Shown here: positions 1-5,371 of the stretch, in pieces
Layout of the letters: the number at the start of each line of letters is the position of its first letter
Numbering within the stretch: the stretch's first letter is position 1
Origin: an uncultured Paracoccaceae bacterium
Lineage (GTDB): Bacteria > Pseudomonadota > Alphaproteobacteria > Rhodobacterales > Rhodobacteraceae
Direction: 5' to 3'
DNA length: 11,686 nt
NCBI GenBank assembly: GCA_913054485.1
Contig: CAJXHQ010000045.1
Location: forward strand, 1 to 11,686
Made by a program: the position numbers and the translations under genes
The notes under the pieces: model-generated
Told to the model about the DNA's origin: nothing
Databases searched by the model: none
The model's input: the letters and a program-made list of their open reading frames with translations, nothing else

Positions 1-105
1 GGCGAGTCCCTGGCGATGGAAATCGTCGACGCCTTCCTTGATGCAGACTTCGAAGGCGGCCGCCACGGCACCCGCGTCGACATGATCAAGGCGATTGGAG
101 GCTGA
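1..105 (+). CDS. rpiB: Ribose-5-phosphate isomerase B, C-terminal fragment (5' end outside window)
   Basis: The frame is open from the first base and ends in TGA at 103-105, giving 34 residues. The segment with MEIVDAF followed by FEGGRHGTRVDMIKAI matches the C-terminal end of RpiB/LacB-type sugar isomerases, where the EGGRH-x-x-RV stretch is characteristic. RpiB interconverts ribose-5-phosphate and ribulose-5-phosphate in the cytoplasmic non-oxidative pentose phosphate pathway. The active-site part lies upstream of the window, so only the tail can be judged. A strong intrinsic terminator begins 45 bp after the stop, so this is the last gene of its transcription unit. It is a core gene and marks the left edge of the accessory cluster that follows. 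LacB-like isomerases share this tail, so the family is surer than the exact substrate. Confidence 0.82.
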   Translation, partial: GESLAMEIVDAFLDADFEGGRHGTRVDMIKAIGG

Positions 106-150
106 GTCCGGCCTCTCCGGTGCGCAAGCGGCCGGTACTGAAATGAATTT

Positions 151-180
151 CGCCCTCGCAGGATCCGGCGGGGGCGTTTT
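151..180 (+). terminator. Intrinsic terminator after rpiB
   Basis: The arm CGCCCTCG (151-158) pairs with CGGGGGCG (169-176) over 8 bp, with one G-U pair and a 10-nt loop. The T-run TTTT (177-180) follows at once, and the next bases (CTATT) are also T-rich. It lies 45 bp after the rpiB stop and points in the right direction. Confidence 0.85.
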
Positions 181-584
181 CTATTCGAATACCAGGAGAG
201 CGGGACCGAACCGCGTTCGCTGCGGACGCGATCTTTCCATGCCCGCGTGTCTGCTTTGCGAAAAGGGACGCATCCCAAAAAGGCTGGATAAGGCATTTCC
301 CCGGACCACAAATATCCCAACAGGCAGCTGACCTGCCGCCTCTATGATGCCGCTCGGCGGGTCAAGCCGGGGGTTGATCGATTGCGAAGCGTCATTAAGT
401 CATTGGGGCCCTCTGCATAGGGCTAAGTTGCTTTTCGCTGCAGGCTCGGCTTGGCAAAACTGTATCATTTCCGTGAAGCAGCCCCCGCAGTGAATACAGG
501 GATCATTGAGCGGCCCCGGAGAATACCAGCCCGCAATAAAGGAGAATTTGCATCTGCCGGGGCAAGGAGCGCCACCAGTTGCGC
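181..584. other. Gene-free stretch between the rpiB terminator and the accessory cluster
   Basis: I see no gene I can support here. The open frames are short (under 80 codons), overlap one another, and translate to Arg/Pro/Ser-rich sequence without recognisable motifs. A perfect 5-bp inverted repeat, GCCCT (408-412) and AGGGC (419-423), has no T-run, so it is not a typical terminator. A TATCAT box (463-468) resembles a -10 hexamer but has no convincing -35 at the right distance. The stretch runs up to the candidate operator at 585. Confidence 0.6.
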
Positions 585-601
585 GTTCAGTTTCCGTTCA
601 G
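585..601 (+). promoter_or_regulatory. Direct-repeat operator candidate upstream of the PAP2 gene (site A)
   Basis: GTTCAG (585-590) and GTTCAG (596-601) are identical half-sites separated by 5 bp (TTTCC), an 11-bp period. The second half-site ends 43 bp before the ATG at 645. The same arrangement occurs before the glycosyltransferase (1173-1189) and the multicopper oxidase (5315-5331). OmpR/PmrA/QseB-type regulators are known to bind such tandem half-sites, and one is encoded at 3331-3990. Binding by that regulator is inferred. Confidence 0.55.
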
Positions 602-625
602 GCTCCAGTCTTAGGCCCGCATTAT
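597..625 (+). promoter_or_regulatory. Possible regulator-dependent promoter of the PAP2 gene
   Basis: A poor -35 (TTCAGG, 597-602) overlaps the second half-site of the repeat. A -10-like CATTAT (620-625, four of six consensus matches) follows after a 17-bp spacer. A weak -35 overlapped by the activator half-site is typical of promoters activated by PmrA-like regulators. Equivalent -10 boxes are not clear at the other two sites, so this is tentative. Confidence 0.3.
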
Positions 626-644
626 TGCAACTACAGGGCCGAGA

Positions 645-1238
645 ATGCGACTAGCACCCTCCGTATCCAACAACACACTTATCGCCTGCAGTTTGATAAT
701 AGCGGTAACCGCAGGTGCAGGCAGGTCTGAAAAAACCGGGGATTTCCTGCAAATCGCACTCCCGGTTTCGGCTTGGGCCTGCTCGGCTGCCAGTGGCGAG
801 GCAGCCAGCACGTTCCTGAGGTTCGCTGCCGTCGAGGCTGTTGTCCTTGCGTCGAAACACGGCCTTGGCCCAGCGCCGGTTAATCGCCGCCCGAGCGGAT
901 CCCTGCACGGGTTTCCCTCAGGGCATACGGCTGCCGCGGCCTTTGGTGTCAGCAGCCTGCTGAACGGTTGTGTCAGGAAGGCTCCGCTGGTGCAGGGCCT
1001 GGTCGTTCTGAGCGGTGGTTACGTCGGTGCGTCACGGATCGAGGCGGGGGCGCATTTTCTTTTCCAGGTGGTCTGGGGGGCGTTCTTAGGATGGCTGGGG
1101 GAACGGTCAGTTCATCTCTTCCGCAGGTTCAGGTTCTGGCGGCGTGCAGCAAGCCGGACGCACCTGAAGGGGCTTAAGGCTGGCTTCAGTTGCGCAGGTG
1201 AAGAAGCCGGCGATCCTGACCTCCGGAGGCCTGAATGA
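645..1238 (+). CDS. PAP2-family membrane phosphatase
   Basis: A 197-residue protein of the PAP2 (type 2 phosphatidic acid phosphatase) superfamily. These enzymes remove phosphate from lipid-linked substrates such as phosphatidic acid, undecaprenyl pyrophosphate or lipid A at the membrane. Visible signatures are Lys71 with Arg82-Pro83 (motif 1, with a longer spacing than the usual K-x6-RP), FPSGHT around residues 90-95 (motif 2, His94), and Ser130-Arg131 with His137 (motif 3). The motif-3 Asp four residues after the His is Gln141. Hydrophobic segments lie near 11-25, 36-50, 96-108, 117-128 and 138-152. The basic tail (155-197) is not part of the catalytic fold, and its DNA carries a candidate operator for the next gene. 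An in-frame stop at 612 makes ATG 645 the first good start, though its ribosome-binding site is weak. The gene overlaps the glycosyltransferase by 4 bp (ATGA), indicating translational coupling. Family assignment is firm; the substrate is unknown. Confidence 0.82.
   Translation: MRLAPSVSNNTLIACSLIIAVTAGAGRSEKTGDFLQIALPVSAWACSAASGEAASTFLRFAAVEAVVLASKHGLGPAPVNRRPSGSLHGFPSGHTAAAAFGVSSLLNGCVRKAPLVQGLVVLSGGYVGASRIEAGAHFLFQVVWGAFLGWLGERSVHLFRRFRFWRRAASRTHLKGLKAGFSCAGEEAGDPDLRRPE
1164..1189 (+). promoter_or_regulatory. Direct-repeat operator candidate upstream of the glycosyltransferase gene (site B)
   Basis: CTTAAG (1173-1178) and CTTCAG (1184-1189) form a direct repeat with a 5-bp spacer (GCTGG). 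An inverted third half-site, CTGAAG (1164-1169), lies 3 bp upstream. The second direct half-site ends 45 bp before the ATG at 1235. The element is inside the 3' end of the PAP2 gene, in codons for its non-catalytic tail. The same three-arm order (inverted, direct, direct) recurs at 5305-5331. If real, it is an internal promoter or operator for the glycosyltransferase and genes downstream. Confidence 0.5.
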
Positions 1239-1969
1239 GCACGCCGTCTCTTTCGATAATTATCATCACTCTGAACGAGGAGGCGCGCCTGCCGGCGCTT
1301 CTTGGCGACCTGATGCGCCAAACCTGGGCGGACTTCGAAGTGATCCATATGGACAGCAACAGTGATGACAAAACACTGGAGATTTCGCACAGGATGTCCG
1401 GTGAATTCCCCGAATACCGAACCCTCGCGATGCAGTGTCGCGGCGTCAGCCTGGGACGCAATACAGGCGCGGATCTGGCACGCGCGGACCGGCTGCTGTT
1501 CCTGGATGCGGATACCCGCCTTGACCCGCACTTCCTTGAGCACGCGATAGACGAGCTGGAAACCCGCGACCTTGAAGTTGGTATTGCCTGCATGTCGGCA
1601 GATGGGCTGCCGTTGCGTCACCGCATTGGCTATTTTCTCTTCAATGCCGGGATCCGGCTGACCGCCCGGTTCTTCCCGACGGCGATCGGCGCCTGCCTGT
1701 TCTCGGAGCGTGAAATTCACGACGAGATCGGTGGTTTCGATGAGGAGGTGAGCCTTTGCGAAGACTGTAATTACGTCCTCAAAGCGTCGCGGGCACCGCT
1801 CGCTCAAATCGGCGTTCTGAAGACGCGGTTCCGCTTCGATCCCAGACGGCTTGATCAGGACGGGGCGATACGCACCGGGCTTACTTACCTTCGGGCTAAC
1901 CTGCACCGGTATTTCAAGGGTGAGCTTAGGAGCGGCCAAATCCGCTATGATTTCGGGCATTACAGGTAG
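1235..1969 (+). CDS. Family 2 (GT-A fold) glycosyltransferase
   Basis: A 244-residue GT2-family protein. The N-terminus (SLSIIIITLNEEARLPALL, residues 5-23) is the nucleotide-sugar-binding strand-loop typical of GT-A enzymes. Asp40 lies in the MDSNSDD segment. The metal-binding DxD is Asp91-Ala-Asp93 within FLDADTRLDP. A later GGFDEEVSLCED segment resembles the acceptor/catalytic-base region. One moderately hydrophobic stretch (IGYFLFNAGIRLTARFF) may contact the membrane, but there is no clear C-terminal membrane anchor pair as in ArnC/DPM1-like enzymes. The start is set by CGGAGG (1224-1229), 5 bp before ATG 1235, and by the ATGA overlap with the PAP2 gene. With a lipid phosphatase and a DedA-type protein beside it, a role in glycosylating an envelope lipid or polysaccharide is plausible, but donor and acceptor cannot be read from the sequence. 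Confidence 0.85.
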   Translation: MSTPSLSIIIITLNEEARLPALLGDLMRQTWADFEVIHMDSNSDDKTLEISHRMSGEFPEYRTLAMQCRGVSLGRNTGADLARADRLLFLDADTRLDPHFLEHAIDELETRDLEVGIACMSADGLPLRHRIGYFLFNAGIRLTARFFPTAIGACLFSEREIHDEIGGFDEEVSLCEDCNYVLKASRAPLAQIGVLKTRFRFDPRRLDQDGAIRTGLTYLRANLHRYFKGELRSGQIRYDFGHYR

Positions 1970-1977
1970 GCATTAGG

Positions 1978-3330
1978 ATGCTTGAGTTTCTTGCGGATTT
2001 GGGCGGCTGGGAAATGTACCCGCTGCTGTGCTTGGCCGCCTTCGCTGACACGCTGGCCGGTGTGGGGTTTTTCGTTTTCGGCGAGGCGGCTTTCCTGCTG
2101 TCGGGGGTGCGGCTGGCGGCAAGCGGTGACATTCTGCTGGCCGTTCTGGTGCTCTCAGCGGCTTGGGCGGGCGACATGACAAGCTACGTGCTGGGGCGCC
2201 GCTTTGGCCGGCGGGCAGCGCGGCGTGGCCTCGGGCGCCTCAAGCGGCGGCGGCAGTGGCGGCGCGCCAGCGGCCTGCTGCTGTCGCGCGGTGCGGCATT
2301 TGTGGTTGCGGCCCGGCTTCTTGGCCCCTTGGCTTGGATCACCCCGTTCCTGGCGGGGACGGCGGGCATGGCGGCGGGCCGGTTTGCAGCCGCGTCCGGC
2401 GCGGGCGGTATGCTCGGCGGCGGTCAGTTTATTGTCCTCGGCTATCTTGGCGTACAAGGGCTGCCGTTGCTCGGAGGACTTCTTGCACCCGCTTTGCAGC
2501 ATTGGCAGGCGCTCGCCTTGCTGGGCGCAGTTCTGGGGGCCGCAAGCTTGATCTGGCACCTTTCACCGGCAGGGTGCATTAAGCGCGGGGTCTACTGCGC
2601 CGGCGCGGCCATTGCAGTATTTCTGACTGCCAATCTCTATTATTTCTTCGCCTCTGACGCCCATGCCGCCAACGGAGATTCCGGCGGATTTGCATTGCAG
2701 GATCACTGCCAGTTGGCAGGCTTGGACTTGCGGGCCTACCCGGGCAGCACCAGCCTGCATCTGCCCCAGCCTGTGAACGTCGTTCTGCTGTCGCGGCATC
2801 CCCCTGAAGCTCTGATGGCAAACCTTGGCTGGCTGCAGAACAAGACCTTCACCCGGGACTCCGTCACCCTGCCTGAATATGTCCGGCTGCTGATTGGCAG
2901 CACGCCGCCGGTTTCGGAACTCTATCTCCACGGTATTCCTGCGCGCTCCGCCTTTCAGATGCCGGGCACGCTGAGCGAACGGCTCCATTTACGTTGGTGG
3001 CATGCCGGGCAGGCAGGCGGGCGAGGGATCTACCTTGGCGCGATCAGCCGGGATGATGAGATTGCAATCAAGTATTACGGTGCCATTCCTGCTCTCTTGC
3101 ATGACATTGACCCGGATGTGGACCACGCGCGGGACCTGCTGCGCAACCAGCTTGAGGCCAGCGCGGATGTGAAGGTGTCCGGCACGGCACCGTTGCTGCA
3201 GCCCGTGCAGGACAGTGATCCGGGGGATTACCGGACCGACGGCAAGGTTCTGGTTGTCTCGGACTCGACAGGCTCGGAGAAACCGCATCACTATGAATGT
3301 CTGGGCTTGCCCGGGAAAGGAGAGGTATGA
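1978..3330 (+). CDS. DedA (VTT)-LssY_C fusion membrane protein
   Basis: A 450-residue fusion. Residues 1 to about 170 are a DedA/VTT-type domain: FGEAAFLLSG (Glu36) matches the re-entrant PGE loop, Asp66 lies in GDMTSYVLGRRFG, and Arg113 starts a segment aligned with the family's R-F-x-P-G-x-R motif. The second Arg of that motif is Ala119. A further membrane helix pair lies near 175-225. Residues about 245-395 match the LssY C-terminal domain: PVNVVLLS (265-272), LGWLQNKTFT (283-292), SELYLHGIPARSAFQMP (313-329), RLHLRWWHAG (335-344), and the diagnostic HDIDPDVDHARD (375-386). DedA proteins act in lipid flipping (including undecaprenyl phosphate) and membrane homeostasis; LssY_C has no settled function. 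In other bacteria DedA, PAP2 and LssY_C domains occur in one polypeptide, which supports a link with the neighbouring PAP2 gene. It follows the glycosyltransferase by 8 bp and abuts the regulator gene with no gap. The ribosome-binding site before ATG 1978 is weak. Confidence 0.85.
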   Translation: MLEFLADLGGWEMYPLLCLAAFADTLAGVGFFVFGEAAFLLSGVRLAASGDILLAVLVLSAAWAGDMTSYVLGRRFGRRAARRGLGRLKRRRQWRRASGLLLSRGAAFVVAARLLGPLAWITPFLAGTAGMAAGRFAAASGAGGMLGGGQFIVLGYLGVQGLPLLGGLLAPALQHWQALALLGAVLGAASLIWHLSPAGCIKRGVYCAGAAIAVFLTANLYYFFASDAHAANGDSGGFALQDHCQLAGLDLRAYPGSTSLHLPQPVNVVLLSRHPPEALMANLGWLQNKTFTRDSVTLPEYVRLLIGSTPPVSELYLHGIPARSAFQMPGTLSERLHLRWWHAGQAGGRGIYLGAISRDDEIAIKYYGAIPALLHDIDPDVDHARDLLRNQLEASADVKVSGTAPLLQPVQDSDPGDYRTDGKVLVVSDSTGSEKPHHYECLGLPGKGEV

Positions 3331-3990
3331 ATGCGTATCCTGCTAGTTGAAGACGAGAGGCTGATTGCAGATGCACTCAAAGTGTCCATGGGCCGGGCCG
3401 GTTATCACGTGGACTGGGTGGCTGACGGTGTCAGCGCGGAGGACGCGCTGGCGGCCTCTGTCTTTGATCTGATTGTCCTGGACCTGGGCCTGCCAGGGCA
3501 GGACGGGCTCAGCTCGCTGAAACGCATTCGCGGCCAGGGGCGCAGTGAGCCGGTTATTATCCTGACGGCGCGCGATGCCGTTGAAAACCGGATCCAGGGG
3601 CTGGATTACGGGGCGGATGACTACATGACGAAACCTTTTGATATGGATGAGCTTCTGGCACGGGCACGGGTGCAGATCCGGCGCGCCAACGGGCGCAGCA
3701 GGCCAGTCCTCGCGCTCCGGAACGTCACGCTGGACCCGGCCGCGCATACTGTCACGCAGGATGGCCGGCCCGTCGAGCTGGCGCCGCTTGCCTTTCAGGT
3801 CCTGAGCATCCTCATGGAGCGCAAGGGCCGCGTGGTCACCAAGGACGACCTGGCGAGCTGCCTTTACGGCTGGGAGGACGGGGCTGAAAGCAATACGGTC
3901 GAGGTCTACGTGTCGCAGATCCGCCGCCGTCTCGGAAACGGGTTTATCCGCACCATCCGGGGCATCGGCTATATTGCCGACAAGGAGTAG
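3331..3990 (+). CDS. OmpR-family response regulator (QseB/PmrA-like)
   Basis: A 219-residue two-component regulator. The receiver domain (1-115) has the acidic pair Glu7-Asp8, phospho-acceptor Asp51 (IVLDLGLPGQDG), Thr79, and Lys101 in DYMTKPFD. The C-terminal winged-helix DNA-binding domain (about 125-218) has VELAPLAFQVL, the recognition-helix region SNTVEVYVSQIRRRLG, and the terminal hairpin IRTIRGIGYIADKE. All receiver residues needed for phosphorylation are present. The ATG follows the previous stop directly, and a GGGAAAGGAGAGG stretch (3313-3325) is the ribosome-binding site. The sensor kinase starts 1 bp after the stop. Domain architecture points to binding of tandem half-sites about 11 bp apart, which matches the repeats at 585, 1173 and 5315. 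The regulon is therefore probably this cluster; direct evidence is absent. It could equally be named CopR- or TctD-like, as these subfamilies are close. Confidence 0.93.
   Translation: MRILLVEDERLIADALKVSMGRAGYHVDWVADGVSAEDALAASVFDLIVLDLGLPGQDGLSSLKRIRGQGRSEPVIILTARDAVENRIQGLDYGADDYMTKPFDMDELLARARVQIRRANGRSRPVLALRNVTLDPAAHTVTQDGRPVELAPLAFQVLSILMERKGRVVTKDDLASCLYGWEDGAESNTVEVYVSQIRRRLGNGFIRTIRGIGYIADKE
3982..3987 (+). promoter_or_regulatory. Ribosome-binding site deciding the sensor kinase start
   Basis: AAGGAG ends 4 bp before ATG 3992 and overlaps the end of the regulator gene. It lies inside the codons of the alternative longer frame starting at 3974, which has no Shine-Dalgarno sequence of its own. 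Confidence 0.7.
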
Positions 3991-3991
3991 C

Positions 3992-5308
3992 ATGGCCAGA
4001 AACTCAATAAGGGCCCGGATACAGCGGCGCATCATCCCGCTGGTTCTGCTGAGCTGGGTGGCTGCCTCAGGCTTTGTGTATTTCGGCACGAGGGCGGAAC
4101 TGTCGGACGCGCTGGACTCGCAGGCGGATGTCATGGCGGCTGCTCTGGCCCGGCTGCAGGGCAGCAACCTGGCCCCGGAGGCCCTGGGACAACACTTCGA
4201 GCGATACCAGGACGACTACCTGATCCGCATTTGGAACAGCCAGGGCACGCTTGTGTTCGACTCCCTGGAGGCATTAACGGGGGCGAGCGGGGAAGTGTCC
4301 GCCGGCGCTGAGAACAGTCAGAGCATCTGGCAGGAGCGCACCTATGTGACTGGAGCTGGCGAGCAGATTCAGATTGCCCGGCTCGGCCGGGAAACAAATG
4401 AACTGATCCTGCAGATCGCCGCGAGCTCGCTGCTGCCCCTGGCGCTGGCTTTCCTGGGATCGGTTGTCCTGGTGCTGCAGCTTCTGCGCGGCGGTCTGTC
4501 GCCTTTGGACCAACTGTCGGGAGAACTTGCCGGCCGGTCGGCATCCGATCTGCAGCCGCTGGCGGAAGACGGCCGCGCGGATGAATTGCAGCCCATCACC
4601 CAAGCCCTGAACGGCCTGTTCGGCAGGATCCGCGGCTTCATTACCCGAGAGCGCCGGTTTGTCGATGACGCCGCCCACGAAATGCGCACGCCGCTTACCG
4701 TAATCAAGGCGCAGTGCCAGGCGATTGATACCACCCGCCTGGACCCGGAAACACGGGAGCGGATCAGCAGTATCGTGGAAGGCGTCGACCGGATGTCCAG
4801 CCTCAGTGCCAGCCTGTTGGACCAGGCCAGGGCGGAACAGGCGCCGCCGCCGCTGACGCGGCAACGGCTGCTCCCGCTTGTCAGAGGCGCTGTTGCTGAT
4901 TTGCTTCCGGAAGCGGAAGCCTGCAATGTGGAACTGGAACTGAACGCGCTGGCCGATCCCTGGGCGGAATGCGCTGCTGAAGACCTGAGCCTGATCGTCA
5001 GGAATATTGCTGAAAACGCGATCAAGTTCTCTGCCCCTGGCAGCCGGGTGCTGGTGACAGTCAAACCCGGTTCCATTCAGGTTGAAGACAGCGGGCCGGG
5101 CATCCCGCCCGCGTTCCGCGAAGAGGTCTTCAAACGGTTCGTGCAGCTGAAAGAGGCTCCGCAGAACGGCAGCAGGCCCGGAACCGGCCTGGGCCTGTCG
5201 ATCGTGCGGGCCCTGGCCCAGCGGAATAGCATGCGGCCCGCGATCAGCTCCAGCCCGGAACTGGGCGGTGTGTTGTTTGATCTGCGGTTCACTCCGGCCG
5301 GAGGCTGA
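3992..5308 (+). CDS. Sensor histidine kinase (QseC/PmrB/TctE type)
   Basis: A 438-residue inner-membrane kinase, partner of the regulator just upstream. Helix 1 lies at about 14-32 and helix 2 at about 142-165, enclosing a periplasmic sensor segment of roughly 110 residues like the N-terminal domain of QseC/TctE kinases. A linker region leads to the dimerisation helix with the H-box FVDDAAHEMRTPL (His229). ATP-binding motifs follow: N-box around Asn342 (IAENAIKFS), G1 VEDSGPGIP (Asp366), the F-box VFKRF, and G2 GTGLGLS (397-403). All motifs are intact. An upstream in-frame ATG at 3974 would overlap the regulator; ATG 3992 is preferred because AAGGAG (3982-3987) lies at the right distance before it. 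The signal is unknown; I see no metal-binding His/Met cluster in the periplasmic part. A hairpin overlaps its stop codon. Confidence 0.92.
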   Translation: MARNSIRARIQRRIIPLVLLSWVAASGFVYFGTRAELSDALDSQADVMAAALARLQGSNLAPEALGQHFERYQDDYLIRIWNSQGTLVFDSLEALTGASGEVSAGAENSQSIWQERTYVTGAGEQIQIARLGRETNELILQIAASSLLPLALAFLGSVVLVLQLLRGGLSPLDQLSGELAGRSASDLQPLAEDGRADELQPITQALNGLFGRIRGFITRERRFVDDAAHEMRTPLTVIKAQCQAIDTTRLDPETRERISSIVEGVDRMSSLSASLLDQARAEQAPPPLTRQRLLPLVRGAVADLLPEAEACNVELELNALADPWAECAAEDLSLIVRNIAENAIKFSAPGSRVLVTVKPGSIQVEDSGPGIPPAFREEVFKRFVQLKEAPQNGSRPGTGLGLSIVRALAQRNSMRPAISSSPELGGVLFDLRFTPAGG

Positions 5309-5331
5309 AGCGGTCTTCAGCCAGGCTTCAG
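5303..5331 (+). promoter_or_regulatory. Direct-repeat operator candidate and hairpin upstream of the multicopper oxidase (site C)
   Basis: CTTCAG (5315-5320) and CTTCAG (5326-5331) are identical, with a 5-bp spacer (CCAGG). An inverted CTGAAG (5305-5310) sits 4 bp upstream, as at site B. The inverted and first direct arms extend to a perfect 8-bp palindrome, GGCTGAAG (5303-5310) against CTTCAGCC (5315-5322), overlapping the kinase stop codon. There is no T-run, so it is not a standard terminator. The second direct half-site ends 40 bp before ATG 5372. A GATAAG box (5352-5357) is the nearest -10-like sequence, but a start from it would leave almost no leader, so the promoter is unresolved. Confidence 0.55.
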
Positions 5332-5371
5332 CTTTCCAGGCCAGATATCCGGATAAGCAATGGAGTAGCGC

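Noticed and set aside
548..730. Small frame with an AAAGGAG site (538-544) and a TTG start at 548, overlapping the PAP2 start
   Set aside because: The product has no recognisable motif, the frame runs out of phase into the PAP2 gene, and the candidate operator at 585-601 lies inside it, so translation from the PAP2 transcript is unlikely.
1112..1960. Long - strand frame of 282 codons opposite the glycosyltransferase
   Set aside because: It is the antisense shadow of a well-supported GT2 gene; its translation shows no family motif and it has no sensible ribosome-binding site.
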